Origin: Vibrio maritimus
Lineage (GTDB): Bacteria > Pseudomonadota > Gammaproteobacteria > Enterobacterales > Vibrionaceae
Direction: 5' to 3'
Assembly: GCA_000755425.1 (NCBI GenBank)
Contig: BBMT01000001.1
Span: 558,001 to 622,000 of the forward strand
Length of the DNA: 64,000 nucleotides
The position numbers and the translations under genes are program-made. Within the stretch, counting starts at the first letter, position 1; each line of letters starts with the position of its first letter. Of the stretch, positions 1 to 10,174 are shown piece after piece. The notes under the pieces were generated by a model that was not told the origin of the DNA, did no database searches, and worked only from the letters and a program-made list of their open reading frames with translations.

Positions 1-439
1 CTTGGAAACCGCGGGGTTTTGTGTATCGTCTGCTCCCAGGTTCGACAATGGCTTATCTTCAGCTTCAAGTGCATGAGCGTTAAGCAGAGTGAGTTTGGTC
101 GGCTTATCTATATAACCGCGCCATTTGCCTCCCATATCAAACCATTCTCGAAACGCGTGAATGTACTGCGCTTCGTCGTATTGCCCATGCTTCGCGATGG
201 TATCCAGCATCGCAATCATCTGGATCCCGTATTGTGAATAGTCACCGGGCTTTTTGCCTTCGTGGGCGTAATAGCCTTTGTCTATGTAGTCTTTAGCGTT
301 GGGGGCATGGAACTCTGGAGTGCCATTGGAGAGGGTTTTGATGGCGACTTGGTCATATAACCAATGAAAGCATAGACGCAGCATCGGCGACCAGGGCGCC
401 AATCACGGAATTTAATGCTCGATTATTTTCACTATTCAT
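1..439 (-). CDS. ADP-ribosylglycohydrolase family protein, N-terminal fragment
   Basis: This minus-strand frame runs off the left edge, so only the N-terminal ~145 residues are seen. The start ATG is at 437-439. The opening VIGALVADAASM, then HWLYDQ and, further on, GKKPGDYSQYG, are typical of the ADP-ribosylglycohydrolase (DraG-like) superfamily, whose members remove ADP-ribose from proteins or small molecules with a di-metal centre. The metal ligands near the C-terminus are outside the window. The frame is broken at about 373-378, between ASM and FHWLYD, where roughly two bases appear to be missing. It is divergent from the MetY-like gene. The family call is reasonably safe; the substrate is unknown. 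Confidence 0.7.
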
Positions 440-607
440 CTCGTGTCCATACATCACAGAAGTAATCCTTGAGTCTGTTATTGTAGGCGCTTTGGGGTAG
501 ACTTTTTTGGGGCTAACGCAAATTTCTGCGCTTAGGCCTTAGTGTTCGAACAAGGCTGCGGCCTAACGAGTTTTATTCAGTACGGAACTTATGTGAAAGG
601 AAGAGCG

Positions 608-1874
608 ATGAAAGACGAGACTTTATCAATACATCACGGCTACGAGACAGATCCAACGACTAAATCAGTAGCAACGCCTATCTATCAAACAGTGGCGTAT
701 GAGTTTGACAGTGCCCAGCATGGTGCTGACCTCTTTAATCTTGAAGTTCCGGGGAATATTTACACTCGTATTATGAACCGACCAACGACGTGCTTGAACA
801 AAGAATGGCAGCGCTTGAAGGTGGTATTGCGGGGCTTGTGGTCAGCGCAGGTAGTGCGGCAATTAATTACGCTATTTTGACGCTGGCAGAGGCTGGCGAC
901 AATATTGTATCAACCCTCAGCTCTATGGCGGTACTTACACTTTGTTTGCACACATGCTACCAAAGCAGGGGATTCAGGTTAAGTTCGCGAAAGATGATAG
1001 CCCAGAATCGATTGCTGAGCTTATCGATGAGAATACCAAAGCGGTCTATTGCGAATCGATTGGTAACCCAGCGGGTAATATCGTTGATATCGAGGGTATC
1101 TCGGTACTCGCACATCAGGCAGGTGTTCCAGTTATTGTTGATAATACTGTGGCGACGCCCGTGCTGTGTAAACCGATTGAGTTTGGCGCAGATATCGTTG
1201 TTCACTCGTTAACTAAGTATGTTGGTGGTCATGGAACCTCGTTGGGCGGAATTATCATTGATTCCGGTAAATTTCCTTGGGATAAACACAAAGATCGTTT
1301 TCCTGTTTTCAATCAGCCTGAACCTTCGTATCACGGTGTCGTTTATACGGAAGCATTTGGCCCAGCCGCATTCATAGGTCGTGCTCGAACGGTGCCGCTT
1401 CGTAATACAGGTTCCGCGTTGTCACCAATGAATGCATTTATGCTACTACAAGGCTTGGAGACGTTATCGCTTCGAATGGAGCGTCATACAGAAAATGCGA
1501 TTAAAGTCGCCGAGTTTTTACAAAATCATGAGAAGGTGAGTTGGGTATCTTATGCGGGTCTAGAAAGCTCACTACACTACGAGTTAGCGGCAAAGTACAT
1601 GAAGGGAAAACCTTCGGCAATTTTATCATTTGGTCTGAAAGACGGTTATGAAGCAGGGGTTAGGTTCTATGATGCTTTGGCAATTTTCAAACGCTTGGTC
1701 AACATTGGCGATGCTAAATCACTAGCCTGTCACCCAGCGTCAACGACACACCGACAAATGAGTGAAAGTGAGCAGCGTGAAGCTGGAGTGAGGCCTGAGA
1801 TGATCCGTTTGTCCGTGGGTATTGAGCATATCGATGACATTCTGGCCGACCTTGAACAAGCCTTGAAAGCATAA
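608..1874 (+). CDS. O-acetylhomoserine sulfhydrylase / Cys-Met metabolism PLP enzyme (frame broken twice)
   Basis: PLP-dependent enzyme of the Cys/Met metabolism family, most like O-acetylhomoserine aminocarboxypropyltransferase (MetY type), which makes homocysteine from O-acetylhomoserine and sulfide. Corrected length is about 422 residues, usual for MetY. The PLP lysine lies in HSLTKYVGGHG, and the C-terminus has RLSVGIEHIDD. The start ATG at 608 follows AGGAAG. Two frame breaks are both losses of one C: near 783 (IMNPTNDVLEQ needs CCC after AAC) and near 917 (VSTPQLYGG needs four C). Methionine gamma-lyase or cystathionine gamma-synthase is the alternative, but the SLGGIIIDSGKF stretch favours MetY. 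Confidence 0.85.
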
Positions 1875-1887
1875 GCTTCAGAAGTAA

Positions 1888-1918
1888 AAAATCGGGCCTT
1901 TGATTTGGCCCGATTTTT
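1888..1918. terminator. Bidirectional terminator between metY-like gene and ompA
   Basis: An 11-bp stem AAAATCGGGCC / GGCCCGATTTT with an 8-base loop and T/A runs on both sides separates two convergent genes. Confidence 0.85.
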
Positions 1919-1937
1919 AGTTCCGTCTTACTAATAC

Positions 1938-2954
1938 TTACTGTGTTTTTTCTACCATTTCTTCAACAGTGTACTCAAACTCTGGAACCGTAATTTCAAC
2001 ACGACGGTTTTGTGCACGGCCTTCTTTAGTCGAGTTATCTGCAATTGGATTCGCTTCACCCATACCACTAACCGACATTCGTGAACGGTCGATTCCCTGA
2101 GATTCTAGATATGAAGCAATAGATTCAGCGCGCTCTTCGGAAATTCGTTGGTTCAGTTCTTCAGGGCCTGAAGAATCGGTATAACCCACGATAGTGACCG
2201 TTGATTCTGGGTGCTCATTCAGAAGCGCTATAACAGGATCAAAATCTGATTTTTTGCTTTCTTCGAGTTTGGTACTGTTAAGAGCGAAGGTTTCTTGTCC
2301 TTGAACTTGCTCAAAAGTTTTTGTCATCACTACGGCTTCAACAACAGGTGGCTGCTCTTCTACTGGTGCTTGAGTGACTGCCGCCGCGGCAGCTGCCGCA
2401 GCTGCGGCTTTACCAAATGAGTAAGAAACGCCGAGCCATATGGTATCTACATCCGTCTCGAACCAACTATCTTTGAAGTCATTGATACGCTGATATTCAA
2501 GACGACCCGACCACGCAGTGGCGAAGTCGTACTCGATACCAACACCACCCATTAAGGCTGCTTCCTTGACATCTTTATACATAGCATAGGCGCCGCCTAT
2601 CTTACCGAACACGGCCCACTCATCATTGAAAGGGTATGATAATTTCGGCGCCAATGTTACCGCACTCATGTTTCCATCTTGCACGCGAGAGTTTGTACCA
2701 TCGACAAATGATGTTTCATAGCTGCCAAGCCATTCATAGGTGAGTTCTAATGCAAAATATTCATTCCAATCGTACCCACCAAAGAGACCGGCACCAAAAG
2801 CGCTGTCTGTACATGGTGCTCCGGATACGTTACATGCGTCAGAGAGCTGGGAGCCCCCTATACGAGCGCCCAAATATGCTCCACTGTCAGCAAAGGTGGG
2901 TGCTGCTGCCGTTAGTGCGCCGAAGATTGATGCTGCTACCACTGTTTTTCTCAT
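1938..2954 (-). CDS. ompA: OmpA family outer membrane protein
   Basis: Residues 1-22 form a signal peptide (cut after TFA). Residues ~25-180 form the eight-stranded OmpA beta-barrel, ending with WLGVSYSFGKA. A run of ten alanines follows (~183-192), then a Pro/Val/Glu linker and the C-terminal OmpA peptidoglycan-binding domain (~220-325) with GYTDSSGPEELN and NRRVEI, whose Asp and Arg contact diaminopimelate in this family. There are 338 residues. AAAGGAC lies upstream of the ATG. The role is structural: it links outer membrane to peptidoglycan and may act as a slow porin. One cysteine pair (SDACNVSGAPC) sits in the first extracellular loop. The poly-Ala hinge replaces the Pro-rich hinge of enteric OmpA. 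Confidence 0.93.
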   Translation of the reverse strand: MRKTVVAASIFGALTAAAPTFADSGAYLGARIGGSQLSDACNVSGAPCTDSAFGAGLFGGYDWNEYFALELTYEWLGSYETSFVDGTNSRVQDGNMSAVTLAPKLSYPFNDEWAVFGKIGGAYAMYKDVKEAALMGGVGIEYDFATAWSGRLEYQRINDFKDSWFETDVDTIWLGVSYSFGKAAAAAAAAAAVTQAPVEEQPPVVEAVVMTKTFEQVQGQETFALNSTKLEESKKSDFDPVIALLNEHPESTVTIVGYTDSSGPEELNQRISEERAESIASYLESQGIDRSRMSVSGMGEANPIADNSTKEGRAQNRRVEITVPEFEYTVEEMVEKTQ

Positions 2955-3094
2955 AATGACGTCCTTTTAATCGATAATGATGCGATCAGATACATCACCA
3001 CTAAAAATAGATTAGCTTTTGTGCATTTTCAAAATGAGTTCAATAAGTTTCATACTGTTGCAGGCTAAATCGCGGTCATAGATCGTTTAGCCTG

Positions 3095-3925
3095 TTATTT
3101 GACAGAAATTGTTGAATTCTGGGCATACGAGAGGGGTTTGTAGCGACGAAGTATGGGATCGATGATTGATATCAACCATTGTATTTTGTGCTCATTCTTA
3201 CGAGAGGCTTTGGTGAGTATTGCTAAGTCGAGTTGAACTGGCGCTTTTTCCGGTACTTCTGTGGTTTGATAACGTACCGTGTAGCAGTCATCAAGAAGTT
3301 GTGTCATTAATGCGTGGTTATCGACGAAAATAGTCGCCTCGGCGTCACTTTTCAGCAATTTGTAGAGGTCGATATGTTCATTTAAGTCGGCAATAAGGTA
3401 CTTAACGTACTCACCTTCTTTGTTGCCAAACAGCTCACCTGTGCCAGTATGTATGTACTTTTGATAGATAGATTGTGGTTTATCGGTCAATGCATGCACG
3501 GCAAGATCGACTTCTTCAGTTAGAAGTAAAGACTCAGAGAGTTTTGTCCATTGTCTTATCTCAATGGGCGCTTTTGTATGCTTACGAATTGCCTGAATGA
3601 TTTCCTTGCCACAAGAGATAAGATAAGGCTCTATGAGGTGTAGCGTGATTTTATCTAGTGCTGAAGGGCAGAATTGATCAGGGGCAAGAGCCTCGCTGAT
3701 CTGATTTAGCGCGTGTTTTATCTTAGGTTCTATAGCAATCGCATAACTGGTTGGCGTTAGACCTTGGGCGTTGCGTATAAACAGTGGATCATCGAGTTCT
3801 TCTCGAAGTTGCGCCAACACCTTAGATACGTAGGATTGAGATCGACCTAACGCCAAGCCAGCTTTAGAGGTCGAACCGGCCTCCATGATGGCTAGGAAGA
3901 CACGTAGGGCATTAAGATCGTTCAT
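3095..3925 (-). CDS. LysR-family transcriptional regulator
   Basis: 276 residues. The N-terminal winged helix-turn-helix (MNDLNALRVFLAIMEAGS, then SYVSKVLAQLREELDDPLF) is the LysR signature. The C-terminal effector domain is short and poorly conserved, so the ligand cannot be named. It stands alone between ompA and a glycine-zipper gene, so its target is not shown by context. It ends close to the ompA promoter region; both genes point the same way with about 140 bp between them. Confidence 0.85.
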   Translation of the reverse strand: MNDLNALRVFLAIMEAGSTSKAGLALGRSQSYVSKVLAQLREELDDPLFIRNAQGLTPTSYAIAIEPKIKHALNQISEALAPDQFCPSALDKITLHLIEPYLISCGKEIIQAIRKHTKAPIEIRQWTKLSESLLLTEEVDLAVHALTDKPQSIYQKYIHTGTGELFGNKEGEYVKYLIADLNEHIDLYKLLKSDAEATIFVDNHALMTQLLDDCYTVRYQTTEVPEKAPVQLDLAILTKASRKNEHKIQWLISIIDPILRRYKPLSYAQNSTISVK

Positions 3926-4018
3926 ATCAGTTCACACCAATGAGTTTTGAGCATAACTAAAACGTAAACGAAATAGGCTGATTTCTCAATGCCTTGTATC
4001 TACAAAGCTAGATTATCG

Positions 4019-4411
4019 TTAGTTTAGAACCACGTAACCACGGTTTGTCATACAGTTTTTAATAACGCTTTGCTGATCTTGCTTATACTGTTCGGCATTA
4101 TCTCGGTTCGCTCGACCTCGACCTAACACGCCTGCTGCAAGACCTACCGCAGCGCCTTTTTTTGCACCCTCTGTACCTGAACCGCCAGCTATCGCAACAC
4201 CGGCTGAGCCTAACGCTGCGCCTTTCGCTGCGCCGCTAATTGCACCGCCAGAGGCTTGTTGTTTTTGTACTTGGCCAGCCATTTCTTCACATTTATGTAA
4301 ATCGTAGACGTAGTCCTTTTCATCCACACCTTCCATATCGACAATGATGTTCGCGAAACTTGGCATTGATGCGAACAGAGTTAGCGCTAAGGTATAGATA
4401 GTTTTTTTCAT
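4019..4411 (-). CDS. Small secreted glycine-zipper protein
   Basis: The ATG at 4411 is preferred over upstream in-frame ATGs because GGAG sits 7 bases before it and it opens a signal peptide (MKKTIYTLALTLFASMPSFA). The mature protein, about 110 residues, has a Gly/Ala-rich stretch with GAAKGAALGSAGVAIAGG and GAAVGLAAGVLGRGRA, typical of glycine-zipper (SlyB/Rick-17kDa-like) membrane-associated proteins. Two cysteines (HKCEEM and KNCMTN) could pair in the periplasm. The function is unknown, probably envelope integrity or stress. Confidence 0.7.
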   Translation of the reverse strand: MKKTIYTLALTLFASMPSFANIIVDMEGVDEKDYVYDLHKCEEMAGQVQKQQASGGAISGAAKGAALGSAGVAIAGGSGTEGAKKGAAVGLAAGVLGRGRANRDNAEQYKQDQQSVIKNCMTNRGYVVLN

Positions 4412-4916
4412 AATCGTGCTCCAATTGGTTAGGCCTTCATGGTAAACCATTGAATTCACGAGTATGGAATATCCTTTATTACCTCAGGAATTTTGCTGTT
4501 TGATCTCCGAAGAATGTGCTCTAAGCATCCCGTTGTAGGGGATTTACAGTGTGAATTTGCAAGTGAAATCACAAAACCGGTTAGTTTTGTACCGGTAGGC
4601 GTTGGGGATGATCAAACTTGATTTTAATCAATTGATTGCGTAAATATTTTGTTTCGTAGTTGTGATTTTAAAACTGTCAGTAATGTGGTCTGCTGCTGTA
4701 AATACTACGTGCATAATAGTTTATGAATTTTAACATTCCTTTTTTCATTAAGTCTATCGAGTTTTTGCGTTATATAAGTTTTCAGATGTTCAATATTATT
4801 TCCGAGCCAAAGGGAGTTCCAAGCCAAATAATTATTAGAGGCATGAAAATTATTATAATTCGCTATGTTCAACATATGCTTGCCACATATTTATTGAATA
4901 CACAAAAGGAAGTCGT
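4412..4916. other. Intergenic region upstream of cytochrome c peroxidase
   Basis: About 500 bases without a convincing gene. It holds the FNR-like palindrome at 4618-4631 and AT-rich sequence after it. A 65-codon frame at 4723-4920 has low-complexity Ile-rich composition and no ribosome site, so it is not called. Confidence 0.5.
4618..4631. promoter_or_regulatory. FNR-like binding palindrome
   Basis: TTGATTTTAATCAA is a perfect match to the FNR consensus TTGAT-N4-ATCAA. It lies about 285 bp upstream of the cytochrome c peroxidase start. In related bacteria ccp is induced by FNR under low oxygen, so oxygen control is a reasonable inference, although the distance implies a long leader. Confidence 0.6.
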
Positions 4917-5901
4917 ATGAAAAAATGTTGATAGTGTCGCTGGTTGCAGCAGCGTCTTGCAGTGCCTATGCATCGCGTGAAAGCAGTGAACCCATAAAAG
5001 TGATAGAACCTGTCGTTGGGCTGAGTGAAGCTAAGGTTGAGCTAGGAAAAACGCTTTGGTTTGAGCCAAGGCTTTCAGCATCAAACACCATTTCTTGTAA
5101 CTCGTGTCATAATGTTGCAACCGGCGGTGTTGATAATTTACCAACTTCTATTGGCCATAAATGGGCAGTGGGTGGAATTAATTCACCAACCGTACTTAAC
5201 TCCGATTTAAATTTCGTACAGTTTTGGAATGGTCGCGCAAAAGATCTTCAGGAACAAGCCGCAGGACCAATTGAAAACCCTATTGAAATGGCATTTTCTC
5301 ACGAGTTAGCTATTGGGACATTAAAATCGATTCCACAGTATCGCGAGTGGTTTAAGGACGCTTACGGTAAAGAAGAGTTCACGATTACTGAAGTAACGGA
5401 TGCGATAGCAACGTTTGAGAAAACACTTCGTACACCTAACTCAAAGTTTGATCAGTGGCTAAAGGGCGATGATTCAGCGTTAACAGCAGAACAAGTGGAA
5501 GGCTATGCATTGTTTAAGCAAAAAGGGTGTACAGCGTGCACAGTGGTCCATTGGCTGGTGGTCAAATGTATCAGAAGATGGGGTTGGTAAAGGCGTTTAA
5601 GACCGATAACCCAGATGTTGGTCGTAAAGCAGTGACCGGCAACGATTTTGATAAATACGTGTTCAAGGTGCCAACGCTTCGCAATATTGAACTAACATAT
5701 CCGTACTTCCACGACGGCTCGGAGTGGGATCTACAAAAGGCGGTTGAAATCATGGCTGACATTCAGCTAGGCCAAACGCTGACGCCACAAGAATCCAAAA
5801 AGATCACAGCATTTTTGACAACGTTGACGGGTGAGCAACCGAAAGTGACATTGCCACATCTACCGCCGTCAACGCATGGTACTGCGCGTCCTCAGATCTA
5901 A
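4917..5901 (+). CDS. ccpA: Di-haem cytochrome c peroxidase (frame broken twice)
   Basis: Periplasmic enzyme reducing hydrogen peroxide to water with electrons from cytochrome c. The true start is ATG 4917 after AAAGGAAGTC: the six-A run at 4920-4925 lacks one A, and restoring it gives MKKMLIVSLVAAASC, a signal peptide ending SAYA. Haem 1 motif CNSCH is near residue 60. Haem 2 motif CTACH is rebuilt after a lost C at about 5539. Downstream VPTLRNIELTYPYFHDGS carries the methionine-free distal region usual for the family. Corrected length is about 328 residues, the family norm. A hairpin terminator follows. Confidence 0.88.
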
Positions 5902-5928
5902 TACGATTAGATTTATTTACTTATTGAT

Positions 5929-5950
5929 AAGCCCCTTGATGGGGCTTTAT
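5929..5950 (+). terminator. Terminator after cytochrome c peroxidase
   Basis: Stem AAGCCCC / GGGGCTT with loop TTGAT, followed by a short T-rich tail. Confidence 0.65.
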
Positions 5951-6035
5951 TGGTTCTAATTGATGCTTCTTTTTGTGACATAGGTATAATGCCCAGTTCA
6001 GCGTAATGACAACTAATATCAATAAGGAATTCAGT

Positions 6036-6915
6036 TTGAATTTATTCGTCAGAGACCTCACCGTTATCGACTCTTCTTACCTTTGCGAACAACGTGGAAT
6101 GGTAGGAGAGAGTTGGATCGTGGATGTAGTTTTGTCCGGTGAGCTCAATGAGATGAGCATGGTGCTCGACTTTGGCAAAGTAAAGAAACAGATCAAACAC
6201 TTAATTGATGAGTATGTTGACCATCGTTTACTCGTTCCAATGAAAAGCAACGCTGTGCGCCACCAAGCGTCAAATCAGCTACACCAAGTTAGACTTTCTT
6301 AGGGGCGAGCGAAGCATCCATCTTCACAGCCCGGACCAAGCGTTTTGCTTAATTGATACTGACGAGATAACCATTGAATCAGTCACGGGCTATATCTATG
6401 AGATCCTGAAAGGCAATCTACCCGACAATGTACAGGGGCTTGAAATTACATTACGCCACGAAGTGATTAATGGTGCGTTTTATCATTACACCCATGGCCT
6501 CAAAAAGCACGATGGTAACTGTCAGAGAATCGCACACGGTCATCGCTCACCGATTGAGCTTGTGGTGAACGGAGAGCGAGATGTGGAACGTGAAGCCGCA
6601 TTTGCTGCTCGTTGGCAGGATATCTACCTTGGTTCGCTAGAAGACAAGGTAAGTCTTGCAGCTCTTAGTTTAAGTGATAATGCTACGGGTATTACTGACG
6701 ATACGCACTACGGCTTTCGCTATTCAGCACCACAAGGTGAGTTTGAACTTGCAATCTCTAAGCTAGAGACAGAAATACTTGATACTGATACAACTGTTGA
6801 GCTTCTAGCGAACTATGTTGCGGATGAGGTGAACAAAACCTTGGCGGAGAATCAAACACTGCAGGTGATTGCCTACGAAGGAGTTGGCAAAGGTGCCATG
6901 GCATTTCGCTCTTAA
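6036..6915 (+). CDS. 6-pyruvoyl-tetrahydropterin / 6-carboxytetrahydropterin synthase-like protein (frame broken once)
   Basis: About 293 residues after correction, roughly twice a single PTPS domain, with similarity in both halves to the QueD/PTPS fold. The TTG at 6036 (giving [12 protein letters not shown]) is chosen because AAGGA precedes it at proper spacing; the ATG at 6006 has no ribosome site. The first half has VDHRLLVP and the second half the zinc-site-like [24 protein letters not shown]. The frame shifts at 6289-6290, where one extra T is likely; the corrected protein continues as [13 protein letters not shown]. The family makes pterin or deazapurine precursors (queuosine or folate-like routes); the precise reaction here is not established. 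Confidence 0.75.
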
Positions 6916-6934
6916 AGCGTGACTTTCTTCTCTC

Positions 6935-6962
6935 AAAAAACGCCCTTAAATGGGCGTTTTTT
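6935..6962. terminator. Rho-independent terminator
   Basis: Stem AAAAAACGCCC / GGGCGTTTTTT with a 6-base loop, symmetrical A and T runs. Confidence 0.85.
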
Positions 6963-7025
6963 GTATTTTCAATCTAATCTTGATGTATCGTGCGTATAAC
7001 GGATTTGAGTTTATCTGCGTTCGAC

Positions 7026-7946
7026 ATGGAGAGAAAAGTGTTCAGGAAATCAAGGCTATGGCTAGTGGGATTGCTGTTGGTAATCACCGGATGCACAACA
7101 AAATTTCTTTACAGTAATCTTGATTGGTTACTGGTTGAATATATTGATGATTACGTCACGCTCAGTGACGGCCAGGAAGACATCCTAAGCGAGCGGATCT
7201 TAGTACTTGGACAATGGCACAAAGAGAACGAACTTCCTCAATACGTAAAACAACTGGATGCGATTCGCGCGAAAGATCCAAAGCAGGTAGATAGTGCTTA
7301 TGTGCTGCAGCAAATGAACGATGTGAGAGCACATACAAAAAGACTTGTAGAGCAAGTCACCCCTGATCTTTATGCGTTGACTCAGCAAATGAGTGATGAG
7401 CAAGTAAAAGAGCTTATAGAAAACTTTGAAGAGAAAAATCGTGAGTTCGTAAAAAAATACCAAGACATGAATGACGATGATGTTCGAGAAATCTACCAAG
7501 AACGCATTGAAGAGAACTTCGAGCGCTGGTTTGGTACTGTCACGGATGAGCAGAAAGAATTTGCTAAAGAGTGGGCGTCTAGCATGCAGGTGACAGTGTT
7601 CGATTGGCAGGAGCATCGCAGACAGATGAACTACTACATGCGACAACTTCTAAATAGGCGCAATGACCTCGCTTACTATCAGCCGGAGTTTCAACGCTTC
7701 CTCAATGACTCAGACAGTTATTACTCACCAGAGCTTCAAGCGAAAATCGATCACAATCAACAACTTGCTGGTAAGTACATCGCGCTCGCGATCAATAGCA
7801 TTAACGCCAAACAGCAGGCGCACTTGGCCTCAGAGATTGATGATTGGCGTGATATTGCAAAAGACTTAATGACTTCAATGACATTAGACCATAGTCCAAG
7901 AGAAATTCTCGCACTTACCGCATACACTAAACGGGTACTAATATAA
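7026..7946 (+). CDS. DUF6279-type lipoprotein
   Basis: About 300 residues with an N-terminal lipoprotein signal (WLVGLLLVITGC, lipobox ITGC), so it is probably anchored in the outer membrane. The rest is helical and charged, with features such as LYSNLDWLLVEYIDDYV after the lipobox and repeated acidic helices, as in the DUF6279 family. The start is uncertain: ATG 7026 has no ribosome site, while GTG 7038 (MFRKSRLW) follows GGAGAG and gives a classical lipoprotein signal. An upstream GTG at 6990 is unlikely. The next small membrane-protein gene starts 15 bases after the stop, suggesting an operon. Function unknown. Confidence 0.75.
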   Translation: MERKVFRKSRLWLVGLLLVITGCTTKFLYSNLDWLLVEYIDDYVTLSDGQEDILSERILVLGQWHKENELPQYVKQLDAIRAKDPKQVDSAYVLQQMNDVRAHTKRLVEQVTPDLYALTQQMSDEQVKELIENFEEKNREFVKKYQDMNDDDVREIYQERIEENFERWFGTVTDEQKEFAKEWASSMQVTVFDWQEHRRQMNYYMRQLLNRRNDLAYYQPEFQRFLNDSDSYYSPELQAKIDHNQQLAGKYIALAINSINAKQQAHLASEIDDWRDIAKDLMTSMTLDHSPREILALTAYTKRVLI

Positions 7947-7961
7947 GGAGTGAGTACCCCT

Positions 7962-8204
7962 ATGATGGAGCTAGGACTATTCTGGACAGAAAAAGCACTA
8001 CTGGTCGTCGGTGCGTTGTTTATTTTGACCGGCATTGTGCAATATGGACGTCGCAGCCACGATTGGAAAGGCGTGGTGACCATGTTTTATAAACGTGTTC
8101 CGATGAGCGTTGCTGAGTACAAACGATATAGACTCGGTGTTGCGTTGATCATCTTTGCTATCGTTCTTCGTTTTGCTCTTCATATTTTCTGGCCTCAATA
8201 CTAG
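7962..8204 (+). CDS. Small two-helix membrane protein
   Basis: About 80 residues with two hydrophobic helices (residues ~10-30, ALLVVGALFILTGIVQYG; and ~58-78, LGVALIIFAIVLRFALHIF) and a basic loop containing KRVPMSVAEYKRYR. The ATG at 7962 is chosen because AAGGAG lies 11 bases upstream; a GTG at 7950 overlaps that site. It follows the DUF6279 lipoprotein closely and is probably co-transcribed. Function not recognised. Confidence 0.65.
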   Translation: MMELGLFWTEKALLVVGALFILTGIVQYGRRSHDWKGVVTMFYKRVPMSVAEYKRYRLGVALIIFAIVLRFALHIFWPQY

Positions 8205-8327
8205 CTAAATCATACGGCGAGATGGATAGCGAGCGTTTGTAATTTCGCTTTCACTCCCCCTAGTTCACAGTTATAGCGCGGACTCTCTGTTACGCTTGTT
8301 GATGCAAGCATAGAAAAGGGACGCGCT

Positions 8328-9853
8328 ATGATTCCAACACCCTCAAGTCATCCATCTCTTCCAGAGGTACTCTATACCTCCGCTCAAGTTCGTGAAGGCG
8401 AAGGCCTTGCAGCACAAGCATGTCATGTTGACATGTATTCCCTGATGCTGCGCGCAGGCCAAGCTGTCTTTGATGAGCTACTTCATCGATACCCAAATGT
8501 GAAACATATCTTGATTTGTTGCGGTAAAGGCAATAATGGAGGAGATGGCTATGTTGTTGGCAAGCTTGCTCTTGAGCGTGATCTTGCTGTAACCCTTTGG
8601 CAGGTGGGCTCTGAAAAGGAGTTGAAAGGTGATGCTGCAAATGCACGCGATGCATTCGTTAAAGCGGGCGGCGTCATTAGTCCTGAGCAAAATACGGTTC
8701 CGAACTCAGTGGATGTGATTATTGATGGGCTGTTAGGAACCGGGATTAAAGGCGAAGTTAGACCTTACTTTGCTCACCTTATCGAACGTCTTAATCAAGC
8801 CCAAAAGCCCATAGTCGCGATAGACACGCCAAGTGGTTTAAACACGGATACTGGCGCTGTAGCGGGTACCGCGATCATAGCAGATTACACAGTCACCTTT
8901 ATTGGTGTAAAGCAAGGTTTAGTGACAGGGAGGGCAAGGGCACACACTGGTGTACTGAGTTTTGCGGGTCTAGGTATTGATCAGGTATTTGCAAAGCAAA
9001 ACACAGCGAATACATTACTAGCACTATCGTCCTGGCTTGAGCTAATGGTATCAAGAGCGCGTGATACTCACAAAGGAAGACAAGGCAGTGTGTTTGTCGT
9101 AGGAGGAAATGATGGGATGAGTGGTGCAGCTTATCTTGCATCCTGCGCATCTTTGAAATCAGGAGCGGGTTTAGTAGCAACCTTTGTAAACCAGGGAAGC
9201 TGTTTGGCTATTCGAGCTTTGCTTCCTGAGGCTATGGTCAGTAGCGGTGAAGCTGACTCGGTTTGGTTAGAGCAGCGAGTGCACTGGGCGAGTGCACTAT
9301 GTATAGGGCCAGGCCTGGGACGAGATCATTGGGGAGAGTGTGTATATAAATCTGCTATGCATTTAAGTACCAAGTTTAATAAGCCAATGGTTGTTGATGC
9401 CGATGGTCTTTATTGGTTAAGTCATACTCCTGAGCGTGGGGATAACCGAGTCTTAACGCCTCACCCAGGTGAGGCCGCGAAGCTGTTGGGTGTCACAAGT
9501 GCTCAAATTGAGGACGACCGTTTTTCTGCGGCGCGCCACTTGCAGCAAAAGTTTGGCGGCGTGGTTGTACTCAAAGGTGCTGGCACCATTATTTGTGATA
9601 GTTCAACGACCGTTGTTTGCCATGCTGGTAATCCGGGCATGGCGACCGGAGGGATGGGGGATGTACTGGCGGGTGTCATCGCTTCATTCTTGGCTCAGGC
9701 TATCCTATTCTTAAAGCTGCAGTTCTTGGCACACTTGTTCATAGCTGCGCCGCTGATAGAAATGCGCGGATGAAAGGAGAAGTGGGCATGATGGCTTCTG
9801 ATGTACTCAATGATATTCGTTATGTTTGTAGTGTAAAAAAGAGCTGGGATTGA
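8328..9853 (+). CDS. nnr: Bifunctional NAD(P)HX epimerase / ADP-dependent NAD(P)HX dehydratase (frame broken near the C-terminus)
   Basis: Repairs hydrated NADH and NADPH. The N-terminal ~215 residues are the epimerase (YjeF_N) domain, with CCGKGNNGGDGYVV and IDTPSGLNTDTG. The rest is the ADP-dependent dehydratase, a ribokinase-like fold with GGNDGMSGAAYL, TPHPGEAAKLLG and the catalytic NPGMATGGMGDVLAGV. The frame breaks at about 9699 where one G is missing (SFLAQGYPILKAAVLG follows). The corrected stop is TGA 9851-9853, giving about 508 residues. In many gammaproteobacteria it sits with tsaE; here no tsaE follows. Confidence 0.92.
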
Positions 9854-10142
9854 GCAATTAGACGAAAATTTTTCATAAAAACGATTTTTTTGAAGATGCT
9901 TTGAGTGATTTTTGAGCGCTAGAATGACAGGTTTTTGCTTAGATTTGTGCTGAACGATGAGATTATCATCAATAGATAAACGTTTGCTTTGGAAGATTTG
10001 AGTAGAAATACGTTTGGTGATTTGTATTAAGTGTTTGATTTTAATATAAAATAAGGGTTGATTTGATAGGTGTGGGGAACTTTGCTGCGGGCGAATTTGT
10101 AGCTTTTCGGAATAGTACCACAAAAAAATTGTAATATCAGTC

Positions 10143-10170
10143 TTGCGAGAAAGTTTTCGCGACCTATAAT
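10143..10170 (+). promoter_or_regulatory. Putative guaC promoter with internal palindrome
   Basis: TTGCGA (10143-10148) and a perfect TATAAT (10165-10170) are separated by 16 bases. The spacer contains the imperfect palindrome GCGAGAAAGTTTTCGC (10145-10160), weakly like a PurR operator. A repressor there would block RNA polymerase. The operator assignment is inference; no ORF is lost by this call. Confidence 0.55.
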
Positions 10171-10174
10171 GCTG

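Noticed and set aside
19..237. 72-codon plus frame at the left edge
   Set aside because: It lies antisense to the ADP-ribosylglycohydrolase fragment and has no protein character or ribosome site.
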